Part shown: positions 51,833 to 59,333 of the stretch, piece after piece
Layout: every line of letters begins with the position of its first letter
Numbering within the stretch: position 1 is the stretch's first letter
DNA from: CAIKMD01 sp035552195
GTDB taxonomy: Bacteria; Pseudomonadota; Alphaproteobacteria; ATCC43930; CGMCC-115725
NCBI GenBank assembly: GCA_035552195.1
Contig: DASZLU010000065.1
Location: 1-64,000 of the forward strand
Direction: 5' to 3'
DNA length: 64,000 nt
Made by a program: the position numbers and the translations under genes
Notes under the pieces: generated by a model
Told to the model about the DNA's origin: nothing
The model's database searches: none
What the model saw: only the letters and a program-made list of their open reading frames with translations

Positions 51833-52333
51833 TTACGCGGGCGCTGTCGCGAAATCCGTCTCCGCCATTGCTTTAAGCGCGCCGACAATCGGTGCCGCCG
51901 GTGCATCGCCGAGATAGAGCGTGAGATTGGCGAGTGCGTCGCCCAGTCGTTTCTCTGTCGACGATCCGGCGTTTTCGGCCGGCGCACGCCCGGCGAGCTG
52001 CCGTTGCAGCAGCCGTTCGGCGTCGAGCTCAACCGCTTTCGCCTTTGCGTAGATGCCGTCGCTGTCGGGCAGCGCGGCTGCTTTGATGGCGCGGCGGGCG
52101 GCACGGAAATGCTCGACCACATCGTGACGCCAGCCGGAAACCGCGCGGTCCGCCGCATCGAGCGCCGCGCGGTCCAGCCGGCCACGGCCGCTGGCGCCGA
52201 GCCAGCAGCAGAACAGCATCACATTGACGTCGCGGTCATGCTGATCCTGCAGCACCAGACATGCCGGCGGGACATCCGGCCGGGCATAGATCGCAAGCGA
52301 AAAGCGCCAGAACGCGGCGGCGGCGTCAGACAT
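51833..52333 (-). CDS. TIGR02444 family protein
   Basis: 166 residues. AAAAFWRFSLAIYARPDVPPACLVLQDQHDRDVNVMLFCCWLG is the family's defining N-terminus, and the remainder is helical. Proteobacterial, function unknown. It ends 6 bases from the ubiX stop (convergent) and is divergent from the second DUF465 gene, 38 bases away. Confidence 0.85.
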   Translation of the reverse strand: MSDAAAAFWRFSLAIYARPDVPPACLVLQDQHDRDVNVMLFCCWLGASGRGRLDRAALDAADRAVSGWRHDVVEHFRAARRAIKAAALPDSDGIYAKAKAVELDAERLLQRQLAGRAPAENAGSSTEKRLGDALANLTLYLGDAPAAPIVGALKAMAETDFATAPA

Positions 52334-52371
52334 CGCCGAAATCACCGTTTTTTGATATAGTCGCAATTTCC

Positions 52372-52575
52372 ATGGACCTCGATATTGAAGCCGTCAAGCA
52401 GCGGATCGCGACGCTCCAGGCCGAGCACCGCGATCTCGACGAAGCCATCGACCGCCTCGCGCCGCAAGTGCCGGCGAACAATCTGCATCTGCAGCGCCTG
52501 AAGAAGCGCAAGCTCGCGCTCAAGGACCTTATCGCCAAGCTCGAGAATTCCCTGCTGCCCGATATCATCGCTTGA
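52372..52575 (+). CDS. DUF465/YdcH-family small protein (second copy)
   Basis: 67 residues: MDLDIEAVKQRIATLQAEHRDLDEAIDRLA, then LHLQRLKKRKLALKDLIAKLENSLLPD. Same helical-hairpin family as the gene at 50947 but with clear sequence differences. No good ribosome binding site is seen; the ATG is the only plausible start. It lies before purE, 76 bases away. Confidence 0.83.
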   Translation: MDLDIEAVKQRIATLQAEHRDLDEAIDRLAPQVPANNLHLQRLKKRKLALKDLIAKLENSLLPDIIA

Positions 52576-52651
52576 GGACCGCGACGCCATCGCGCTTGCT
52601 GTCGCAAGAGCCGTTCCTATAATGCGCGCTCCTTTTCGGTTGGGGGAATGG

Positions 52652-53167
52652 ATGGCGGCCAAGAAAGGCGCCAAACGCGGCGCGCCGCCGTCCGTCGGAA
52701 TCATCATGGGAAGCCAATCGGATTGGGCGACCATGCGTCATGCTGCCGAAACCCTCGACGCCCTCGCGATCCCTCATGAAGCACGCATCGTCTCGGCGCA
52801 CCGGACCCCGTCGCGGCTTTATGCCTATGCGCGCAGCGCGCGCCGCCGCGGCCTCAAGGTCATCATTGCCGGCGCCGGTGGGGCCGCGCACCTTCCCGGC
52901 ATGACCGCTGCGATGACACCGCTGCCGGTCCTGGGCGTGCCGGTTGAAAGCGCGGCCCTCAAAGGTGTCGACAGTTTCCTCTCGATCGTGCAGATGCCGG
53001 GCGGCGTGCCGGTCGGCACGCTGGCGATCGGCCGCTCCGGCGCGATCAACGCCGCGTTGCTCGCGGCTTCGATCCTCGCACTCAGCGACAAAGGCGTCGC
53101 GACGCGGCTCGACCGCTGGCGCGCGCAACAGACCGACAGCGTCGCCAAGCGCCCGTCCAATTCGTGA
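52652..53167 (+). CDS. purE: 5-(carboxyamino)imidazole ribonucleotide mutase
   Basis: 171 residues. SVGIIMGSQSDWATMRHAAETL (about 14-35), VSAHRTPSRLYAYA (about 48-61) and the substrate loop AGAGGAAHLPGMTAAMTPLPVLGVP identify PurE class I. It moves the carboxyl group of N5-CAIR to C4 in purine synthesis. ATG 52652 follows TGGGGGAATGG; a frame opening at 52622 has no such site. It works with purK, which starts 20 bases downstream. Confidence 0.95.
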   Translation: MAAKKGAKRGAPPSVGIIMGSQSDWATMRHAAETLDALAIPHEARIVSAHRTPSRLYAYARSARRRGLKVIIAGAGGAAHLPGMTAAMTPLPVLGVPVESAALKGVDSFLSIVQMPGGVPVGTLAIGRSGAINAALLAASILALSDKGVATRLDRWRAQQTDSVAKRPSNS

Positions 53168-53187
53168 AGCAATGATTGCGGTTGGGC

Positions 53188-54261
53188 ATGGCTGTTATTG
53201 AACCGGGCGCAACGATCGGGATTCTGGGCGGCGGTCAGCTCGGCCGCATGACCGCGCTGGCGGCAAGCGCGCTCGGCTATCGCTGCCATGTCTATGATCC
53301 GATCAAAGACGGCCCGGCGAAGCAAGTCACGTCGCTGTCGACGACGGCAGAGTACGAGGACAAGCGCGCGCTCGATCGTTTTGCGAAAGCCGTCGATGTC
53401 GTTACCTTCGAGTTCGAGAACGTGCCCGGCGATACCGCCGAGTTTCTCGCCGAGCGTAAGCCGGTGCGGCCCGGCCCAAGCGCGCTGCGCATCGCCCAGG
53501 ACCGCATCAAGGAAAAGGACTTCCTCCGCTCGATCGGCGTCGGCACCGCGCCCTATCAGGCGGTGACGAGCGAGGACGAATTGCGTCGCGCGATCGATTC
53601 CATCGGCGCGCGCGCGATCCTCAAGACCGTGCGCATGGGCTATGACGGCAAGGGCCAGGTCGGCATTCGCCAAGACAGCGATCTTGCCGCGCTCTGGCAG
53701 GGCTTCGGTTCCGCCGACGGCATTCTCGAGGGCTTTGTTGAATTCGCCTGCGAAATCTCGGTCATCATCGCCCGCACCGAGGCCGGCAAGACCGCGACCT
53801 ACGAGCCGGTCGAGAATCAGCACGTCAATCACATCCTCGACACGACGATCGCGCCGGCGCGCATAACGCCCGAGATCGCGATGCGCGCCGAGGCGATCGC
53901 GCGCCACATCGCGGAGAACCTCGATCTGATCGGTATCGTCGCGGTCGAGATGTTCGTCACGCATTCGGGCGAAGTGCTTGTCAACGAGCTCGCGCCGCGG
54001 CCGCACAACTCAGGCCATTGGACGATCGACGCCTGCTACACCAGCCAGTTCGAGCAGCTGGTGCGCGCGATCTGCGGCCTGCCGCTTGGCTCGCCCGAGC
54101 GGCATTCGGATGCGGTGATGAAGAATCTGATCGGCGTCGATATCGAGAAATGGCGCGAGGCCGCGAACGATCCGCTGCAGAAGATACATCTCTACGGCAA
54201 GGACGAGGCGCTGGCCGGCCGCAAGATGGGCCACGTCACAAAGCTGATTCCGCGGCGCTAA
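53188..54261 (+). CDS. purK: 5-(carboxyamino)imidazole ribonucleotide synthase
   Basis: 357 residues of ATP-grasp fold. IGILGGGQLGRMTALAASALGYRCHVYDP opens the pre-ATP domain; KTVRMGYDGKGQ (about 144-155), EGFVEFACEISVIIAR (about 175-190) and VNELAPRPHNSGHWTIDACYTSQFEQ (about 268-293) carry ATP and bicarbonate contacts. It carboxylates AIR with ATP. ATG at 53188 is the first good start after purE. Confidence 0.96.
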   Translation: MAVIEPGATIGILGGGQLGRMTALAASALGYRCHVYDPIKDGPAKQVTSLSTTAEYEDKRALDRFAKAVDVVTFEFENVPGDTAEFLAERKPVRPGPSALRIAQDRIKEKDFLRSIGVGTAPYQAVTSEDELRRAIDSIGARAILKTVRMGYDGKGQVGIRQDSDLAALWQGFGSADGILEGFVEFACEISVIIARTEAGKTATYEPVENQHVNHILDTTIAPARITPEIAMRAEAIARHIAENLDLIGIVAVEMFVTHSGEVLVNELAPRPHNSGHWTIDACYTSQFEQLVRAICGLPLGSPERHSDAVMKNLIGVDIEKWREAANDPLQKIHLYGKDEALAGRKMGHVTKLIPRR

Positions 54262-54267
54262 AAAGAC

Positions 54268-54924
54268 CTATCGTGCGGCGCTGACGCGCTGACGCGCCTT
54301 GCCGAGCACACGCAACGGATTGAGCCGACCGACGCGCTCTTGCAGCTTCGGGATCGCGAGCACTTCGGCGAGGCGGCGATCGAGAAAGTCCTTCGTCGCT
54401 TCCATATCGTCCGAGCGATCATCGAGCCAATAAAGCGATGTCGTGGCGTAGACGCCGGCGAGCAGGCCGCGCTTCGTATAGAAATTGAAATCGGTCGAAC
54501 GATCGCCGGCCGCATGCCAGATCGCATCGACCGTGTCGTAGAGCAGCTTCGCGCCGCGCGGCAGATTGAGCGGCGTCGCAAAGAGACTGAGCGAGCGCCG
54601 CACCGCCTCGCGATGCGGCAGCAATATCTCGAGCCGCGCCATCACCCCGGCGGCGATGCGCTCACGAATTTTCATCGGGCCGGCATGCCGGTGCTTCAAT
54701 GCCGCCAGCGTTTGCCGGTCGGCCCAATCGCTGAACCAAGCGGCGACATCGCGGGTCCCGCCGGGAAAGAGCAGCGGCAATTCGGTGATATCGATCTCGG
54801 CGCGCTCGGCCGCCGCGCGCATACCGCTGCGCGTCCATCCGTCGAACGGCACGTTCGGCAGCATCGCCAGCAGCAGCGCATCCTTGCGGGCGGCGAGCCC
54901 CCCTTCGTTTAAGAGGGCGCTCAT
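54268..54924 (-). CDS. COQ9 family protein (ubiquinone synthesis accessory)
   Basis: 218 residues. The N-terminal part is TetR-like in form (KDALLLAMLPNVPFDGWTRSGMRAAAERAEID) and the centre has RLEILLPHREAVRRSLSLFATPLNLPRGAKLLYDTVDAIWHAAGDRSTDFNFYTKRGLLAGVY, the COQ9 core that holds lipid in the mitochondrial homologue. It probably presents ubiquinone precursors to hydroxylases. Its ATG overlaps the def stop (ATGA), so they are one operon. Common next to def in this class. Confidence 0.87.
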   Translation of the reverse strand: MSALLNEGGLAARKDALLLAMLPNVPFDGWTRSGMRAAAERAEIDITELPLLFPGGTRDVAAWFSDWADRQTLAALKHRHAGPMKIRERIAAGVMARLEILLPHREAVRRSLSLFATPLNLPRGAKLLYDTVDAIWHAAGDRSTDFNFYTKRGLLAGVYATTSLYWLDDRSDDMEATKDFLDRRLAEVLAIPKLQERVGRLNPLRVLGKARQRVSAAR

Positions 54925-55469
54925 GCCTGGGCCGGCGTCAGCTCGATCGGGAACCGCGCACCTTCCTCGACGAACATCAGCAGCCGCATGTCGGTCATCC
55001 GCTGCGGATAGAGCACGCCGTCGAGATGGTCGCACTCATGCTGCACGACGCGCGCGTGGAAGCCTTCGACCGCGCGATCGATCGCGCTGCCGTCGGGCGC
55101 CAAGCCGCGATAGCGGATGCGGCTGTAGCGCGGCACCGCGCCTTTGAGGCCGGGGACCGAGAGGCACCCCTCCCAGCCCAGCTCCTGCTCGTCGCTGAGT
55201 GGCTCGATGATCGGGTTGATGAGGGCGATCAGCGGTTGCGCCTGGTCGTCCGGGCGGCCGCTCAACCGGTGCTCGGGCACTTGGAAGATCACCACCCGCA
55301 GCGGCACATGGACTTGGGGTGCCGCCAACCCGGCCCCGCCGATATCGGCTAGGGTTTCCGCCATGTCGGTGATCAGGCGATGGATGTCGGGCGTTGTCGG
55401 ATCGGCCACGGGATCGGCCCGGCGGCGGAGCACTGGGTGTCCCATACGCGCGATTTTGAGGATAGCCAT
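54921..55469 (-). CDS. def: Peptide deformylase
   Basis: 182 residues with all three PDF motifs: GAGLAAPQV (motif 1), EGCLSVPG (motif 2, metal-binding Cys) and QHECDHLDGVLYPQR (motif 3, two metal His and catalytic Glu). It removes the N-formyl group from nascent proteins. It reads into COQ9 with a 4-base overlap; the usual partner fmt is not next to it, so this may be one of several def copies. Confidence 0.95.
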   Translation of the reverse strand: MAILKIARMGHPVLRRRADPVADPTTPDIHRLITDMAETLADIGGAGLAAPQVHVPLRVVIFQVPEHRLSGRPDDQAQPLIALINPIIEPLSDEQELGWEGCLSVPGLKGAVPRYSRIRYRGLAPDGSAIDRAVEGFHARVVQHECDHLDGVLYPQRMTDMRLLMFVEEGARFPIELTPAQA

Positions 55470-55584
55470 GGGACTAATATGAGCCGCGGGCCGAGACCGG
55501 TAAAGCGCAGGGCCAAGTTTGCCATTTCTCTGTTGCAGAACAATTTAGGAACATATACAACCGTGCCGATTTCTGGGGGAGGCC

Positions 55585-56331
55585 ATGCCCGCTTTCGGCG
55601 TTTTGCTGTTGCTTGCGCAGATCGCCTGTGCCGTGCACATCGTGCGCAGCGGCCGACCGTATTTCTGGATTTACATCGTCGTTCTCGTCCCCATGGTGGG
55701 AATGGCCGCCTATCTCATCGCCGAGCTGTTGCCCGAATTGATGGGCAGCCGGACCGCGCGGCACGCCGCTTCAGAGATGAAGCGTACGATCGATCCGACG
55801 CGCGGGCTGCGTGAGGCGACGCGCCGGGCGGTCATGACCCCGACGATCGAGAATAAGGCAGCCCTGGCGGAGGAATATCTGCGGGCCGGCCAGCCGACCA
55901 ACGCCGCGGCATTCTATCGTGAGACCTTGACCGGCATACATTCGACCGATCCGGCGTTGATGCTCGGCCTGGCGCGGGCACTCTTCGCCCAAGGGGACTC
56001 ACCGGGGACCGAAGCGGTGCTGCGTCAGTTGCGCGAGGCCAACCCCGATTATCACTCGCCAGACGGACATCTCCTCTTTGCCCGGAGCCTCGAGGAGCAG
56101 GGCAAACCCGAGTCGGCGCTCTCCGAGTACACAGCTCTGATCAACTATTACCCGGGACAGGAGGCCCGCTGCCGCTATGGAATACTGCTCCGCCGCCTCG
56201 GCCGGCCCGAGGAGGCACGGCGGATTTTCGCGGAAATCTGCCATTCGGTCGAATACGGTCCGTCCCACCAGCGCCGGGCGCAGCGAGAATGGTATGACAT
56301 CGCAAAACGCGGCGGCGGAAACGGGCCCTGA
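55585..56331 (+). CDS. Membrane-anchored TPR protein
   Basis: 248 residues. Two N-terminal hydrophobic segments (about 2-18 and 27-48) precede a cytoplasmic or periplasmic helical part with TPR-like repeats (about 85-230: NKAALAEEYLRAGQPTNAAAFYRETL, PALMLGLARALFAQGDSPGTEAVLRQL, HLLFARSLEEQGKPESALSEYTALINYYPGQEAR). It is probably a scaffold; partner unknown. GGGGGAGG lies 3-10 bases before the ATG. Followed by a strong hairpin at 56381. Confidence 0.8.
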   Translation: MPAFGVLLLLAQIACAVHIVRSGRPYFWIYIVVLVPMVGMAAYLIAELLPELMGSRTARHAASEMKRTIDPTRGLREATRRAVMTPTIENKAALAEEYLRAGQPTNAAAFYRETLTGIHSTDPALMLGLARALFAQGDSPGTEAVLRQLREANPDYHSPDGHLLFARSLEEQGKPESALSEYTALINYYPGQEARCRYGILLRRLGRPEEARRIFAEICHSVEYGPSHQRRAQREWYDIAKRGGGNGP

Positions 56332-56380
56332 ACGAGGAGCGAGTTGCCAAAACCCGGCCCATGTGGTATAAAAAAAATAC

Positions 56381-56405
56381 CGGGCTGCTTTTTGCAGCCC
56401 GTTTT
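56381..56405 (+). terminator. Intrinsic terminator between the TPR gene and rpsU
   Basis: CGGGCTGC (56381-56388) and GCAGCCCG (56394-56401) form a perfect 8-bp stem with a TTTTT loop and a TTTT tail. It ends 29 bases before the GTG of rpsU. An A-rich run lies upstream. It may end the TPR transcript or act as leader attenuator of rpsU. Confidence 0.75.
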
Positions 56406-56434
56406 GTCGTTCCACCCTAAGGAGTTGGCTGCTC

Positions 56435-56638
56435 GTGCAGGTTCTCGTCCGTGACAACAACGTCGATCAGGCGCTGCGCGTCCTCAAGAAGAAGATGCAG
56501 CGCGAAGGCTTGTTTCGGGAGATGAAGATGCGCCGCACCTTCGAAAAGCCGTCCGAGCGCCGCGCGCGCGAGAAGGCGGAAGCGGTGCGCCGCTACCGCA
56601 AGCTGCTGCGCAAGCGCATGGAGCGTGAGGGCTACTAG
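56435..56638 (+). CDS. rpsU: 30S ribosomal protein S21
   Basis: 67 residues: VQVLVRDNNVDQALRVLKKK followed by MQREGLFREMKMRRTFEKPSERRAREKAEAVRRYRKLLRKRM, the S21 signature. It starts with GTG at 56435, with AAGGAG 10 bases upstream. S21 aids initiation complex formation. A terminator hairpin lies directly upstream. Confidence 0.97.
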   Translation: MQVLVRDNNVDQALRVLKKKMQREGLFREMKMRRTFEKPSERRAREKAEAVRRYRKLLRKRMEREGY

Positions 56639-56716
56639 TCGCCCCGCTCTGCTTGACGCAGATTCGAAGCCGCCCGGCCCTGCCGCGGCGGCTTTTACAT
56701 TTCCGAGGATCAACTC

Positions 56717-57178
56717 ATGCCAAAGGAAAGCGCCGGCATCCTGCTCTATCGCCAGCGCGGCGGTGCAACCGAGGTGTTCCTCGTCCATCCCGGCGGCCCG
56801 TTCTGGAAAAACAAGGACGACGGCGCCTGGACGATCCCCAAAGGCGAGCCGAATGCCGGCGAAGACAAACTCGCCGCCGCGATCCGCGAATTCGCCGAGG
56901 AGACCGGCACCGTGCCGGCCGGCGATTTCCGCTCCTTGCCGCCGATCAAGCAGGCCGGCGGGAAATGGGTGCACGCATGGGCTGTCGCCGGGGCGCTCGA
57001 CCCAGCGGCGCTCGTCAGCAACGAATTCGAGATGGAATGGCCGCCACGCTCGGGAAAGCGCGCGCGCTTTCCCGAAGTGGATCGCGGCGCGTGGTTCGAA
57101 CTCGAAGCGGCCCGCGCCAAGATCAACAAAGGCCAGGCTGCGCTGCTCGACGCGCTGAGTAAATTGCTCGCCGACTAA
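56717..57178 (+). CDS. Nudix hydrolase (bis-nucleoside polyphosphate type)
   Basis: 153 residues. The Nudix box is complete: G-EPNAG-E-DKLAAAI-REFAEETG (GX5EX7REUXEEXGU, about 42-65). SAGILLYRQRGGATEVFLVHPGGPFWKNKDDGAWTIPKGE is the subfamily N-terminus seen in Ap4A-type or dATP-hydrolysing proteins. It removes a nucleoside diphosphate derivative. Stands alone after rpsU. Confidence 0.9.
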   Translation: MPKESAGILLYRQRGGATEVFLVHPGGPFWKNKDDGAWTIPKGEPNAGEDKLAAAIREFAEETGTVPAGDFRSLPPIKQAGGKWVHAWAVAGALDPAALVSNEFEMEWPPRSGKRARFPEVDRGAWFELEAARAKINKGQAALLDALSKLLAD

Positions 57179-57233
57179 GCCGCAACGAAGCTCGCACCCC
57201 CCGTGTTCTAGGTCAAAGCATCGGAGGGTTTCG

Positions 57234-57443
57234 ATGAGCGATCACGTTTACAGCATCACGGAAATCGTCGGCAGCTCGGGCGGCAGCATCGACGAAGCCA
57301 TCAAGAACGGCATCGCCACTGCGGCGAAAACCCTGCGCAATCTCGAATGGTTCGAGGTGACGCAGATCCGCGGCCATCTCGATAACGGCAAGATCGCGCA
57401 TTATCAGGTGCAGATGAAACTCGGCTTGCGCTACGAGAAATAG
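57234..57443 (+). CDS. Dodecin (flavin-storage protein)
   Basis: 69 residues: YSITEIVGSSGGSIDEAIKNGIATAAKTLRNLEWFEVTQIRGHL, then HYQVQMKLGLRYE. Dodecins form hollow 12-mers that bind flavin in pairs; the Trp of LEWFEV sandwiches the flavin. GGAGG lies 6-10 bases before the ATG. Probable flavin buffer for the flavoproteins of the cell. Confidence 0.93.
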   Translation: MSDHVYSITEIVGSSGGSIDEAIKNGIATAAKTLRNLEWFEVTQIRGHLDNGKIAHYQVQMKLGLRYEK

Positions 57444-57453
57444 CGCATCGGGT

Positions 57454-58383
57454 TTAGAGGCGTCCCGCCTCTCGCCGCTGCTCATAGGCTTTAAGATGAA
57501 CGTAGATAACCCGCAGCAGCCGGTCGTCTACGCCGTATTCGCGCGCCTTGTTCAGCAGATAACCGATGATGTGATCGGCCTCGATCTGGCCCTTGTTCTC
57601 GATGTCGCGCAGCATCGATGCGGTATTCGTCGATTGGCGATCGCTCAAGAGCGCGCGATATTCGTCGAGGAAGCCCACTGAGGGCGCGAAACCGGCGCGC
57701 GTCGCGATCGCGGCATTCGTCTCGAGCAGCTCGATCATCAGCGCAGCGCCCTCGTTGGTGCGCGCGATCTCGCCGAGATTGGCGCGCATCACCGCCGTCG
57801 CCCCGGCGACGGTCGCCAGATGCACGAGCTTCTCCCACATGCCGGTCATGATGTCGGGCACCGCGGCAGCGACGACCGAGCTGCGATCGAACAGCGCCTT
57901 GATGGCGGCGATCCGCTCGGACATCGTCCCATTCTGTTCGCCGAAGGTGATGTAGCGCCATTGGCTGAGATGCTTGATCGTGCCGTTGGGCAGCATCGTC
58001 ACCGCGATCTTGGCGAAACCGCCGAGCACGCGCTCCGCGCCGAAGACGCGATTGAGATCGTCGATATGGGAGAGCCCGTTGAGCAGCGGCAGGATGGCCG
58101 TCTTCGGGCCGACCGCCGGGCGGATGGTCTCGATCGCCGAAGGCAGGTCGTAGGATTTGCAGGTGAGAAGAACGAGATCGGCGGGCGCCGCAATCTCGTG
58201 GCGCGCGACGGCAGACACCTTGCCGCTGAAATTGCCGAAGCTGCTTTCTATGCGCAGCCCGTTCTTCTGGAGCAGAGCCTTGCGGGCCTCGCGCACGAGG
58301 AAGGTTACATCGCAGCCGCCCTCGACAAGACGGCCGCCGAAATAGCCGCCGATCGCGCCGGCGCCCAGCGAAACGACTTTCAT
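57454..58383 (-). CDS. 2-dehydropantoate 2-reductase family protein (ApbA/PanE)
   Basis: 309 residues. VVSLGAGAIGGYFGGRLVEGGCDVTFLVR opens the Rossmann fold, and the C-terminal helical domain carries KLVHLATVAGATAVMRANLGEI with the substrate Lys and ENKGQIEADHIIGYLLNKAREYGVDDRLLRVIY. It reduces 2-dehydropantoate to pantoate, or a related 2-keto acid. Start at 58383 (MKVVSLG); an ATG three codons further upstream (58392) is equally possible. Confidence 0.9.
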   Translation of the reverse strand: MKVVSLGAGAIGGYFGGRLVEGGCDVTFLVREARKALLQKNGLRIESSFGNFSGKVSAVARHEIAAPADLVLLTCKSYDLPSAIETIRPAVGPKTAILPLLNGLSHIDDLNRVFGAERVLGGFAKIAVTMLPNGTIKHLSQWRYITFGEQNGTMSERIAAIKALFDRSSVVAAAVPDIMTGMWEKLVHLATVAGATAVMRANLGEIARTNEGAALMIELLETNAAIATRAGFAPSVGFLDEYRALLSDRQSTNTASMLRDIENKGQIEADHIIGYLLNKAREYGVDDRLLRVIYVHLKAYEQRREAGRL

Positions 58384-58604
58384 AACGACCATCGTACCGG
58401 CCGGCACGAAGCGATCAAGAACGTACCTCACGGGGGCCAAGTAGCTGCACAATTTCCGAATCGGAAAAGCTGCGGCATGTCGATAACGGCCAGTCAGCGC
58501 ACACTAGGTAAAGACAAGTGCTCGAGGTGAGTAACACCTTTTCACCTGTGAGCGCCCGCGCCTCTCGTTGTGGTAAGCTCGTGCCGAGAACATTGGGGAG
58601 AGCC

Positions 58605-59315
58605 ATGTCTAACCGCGACCGCGTGCTTGACTTCCTAAATTCTGCCGGGCCGGATGGAGCAACAAATGCGGATATAGTCTCTTCAACTGGCATAAAACCG
58701 CACCAGCAAGTTTTTCAGATTACCCAAGCCCTAATTCGCGAGGGCCTGATCAAAGGAATTCAATCCGGCAAGGACTGGCGGTTTTGGCCGAGGAAAAACG
58801 CCTCGTTCGAATCAAAAGAACAGGAGGCAAAGCGACTCACAAGCACTCTCTCGATCGTAAATGCGACGGCACATATCTGGGATCAGCCAGACACGGTAAC
58901 GGTAGGCGTTAAAATTAATTGGATTCCGCTTGGCCGCGTTACTTTGTCCGAAACAAGCACCCTCGTTTTTCCGCGCTCACCAACAGCTCCCGGCTTATAT
59001 CGATTCCGAATTCGAAAAGAGAGCCGGGAATCGCTTTACGTGGGCGAGACAGAAAACTTGGCGAGGCGCTTTGGGAATTACCGTCACCCCGGGCCAACAC
59101 AACAAACGAGCATGCGTATCAATGTCAGGCTCAGGGCCGATCTGAAGGCCGGAGCCGACGTAAGCGTTGCCTGCGTCACAGAGGGGGCGTGGATAACCAG
59201 CCCAAGCGGAGCAGAAAAGCCCGCCGACTTTACCCTGAAAGCAGTGCGGTGCCTTCTCGAGAATGCTGCGATCATCGCGAGTAACGGTACCGAAATCGAG
59301 TGCCTCAACCTCTAG
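58605..59315 (+). CDS. Winged-helix protein fused to a GIY-YIG nuclease-like domain
   Basis: 236 residues. The N-terminus (about 1-62) is a small winged helix (RDRVLDFLNSAGPDGATNADIVSSTGIKPHQQVFQITQALIREGLI). The C-terminal part matches the GIY-YIG core: Gly130-Leu-Tyr132, Tyr145-Val-Gly147, an Arg pair 154-155, Tyr159/His161 and a metal-binding Glu219 in RCLLENAAI. ATG at 58605 has GGGGAG upstream. Three 60-base lines I counted are 47-52% G+C, against 62% in a pntB line counted the same way. No methyltransferase or toxin neighbour. Acquisition by transfer and an orphan nuclease or repair role are inferences. Confidence 0.65.
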   Translation: MSNRDRVLDFLNSAGPDGATNADIVSSTGIKPHQQVFQITQALIREGLIKGIQSGKDWRFWPRKNASFESKEQEAKRLTSTLSIVNATAHIWDQPDTVTVGVKINWIPLGRVTLSETSTLVFPRSPTAPGLYRFRIRKESRESLYVGETENLARRFGNYRHPGPTQQTSMRINVRLRADLKAGADVSVACVTEGAWITSPSGAEKPADFTLKAVRCLLENAAIIASNGTEIECLNL

Positions 59316-59333
59316 ACGGATGCCCAGGCGGCG

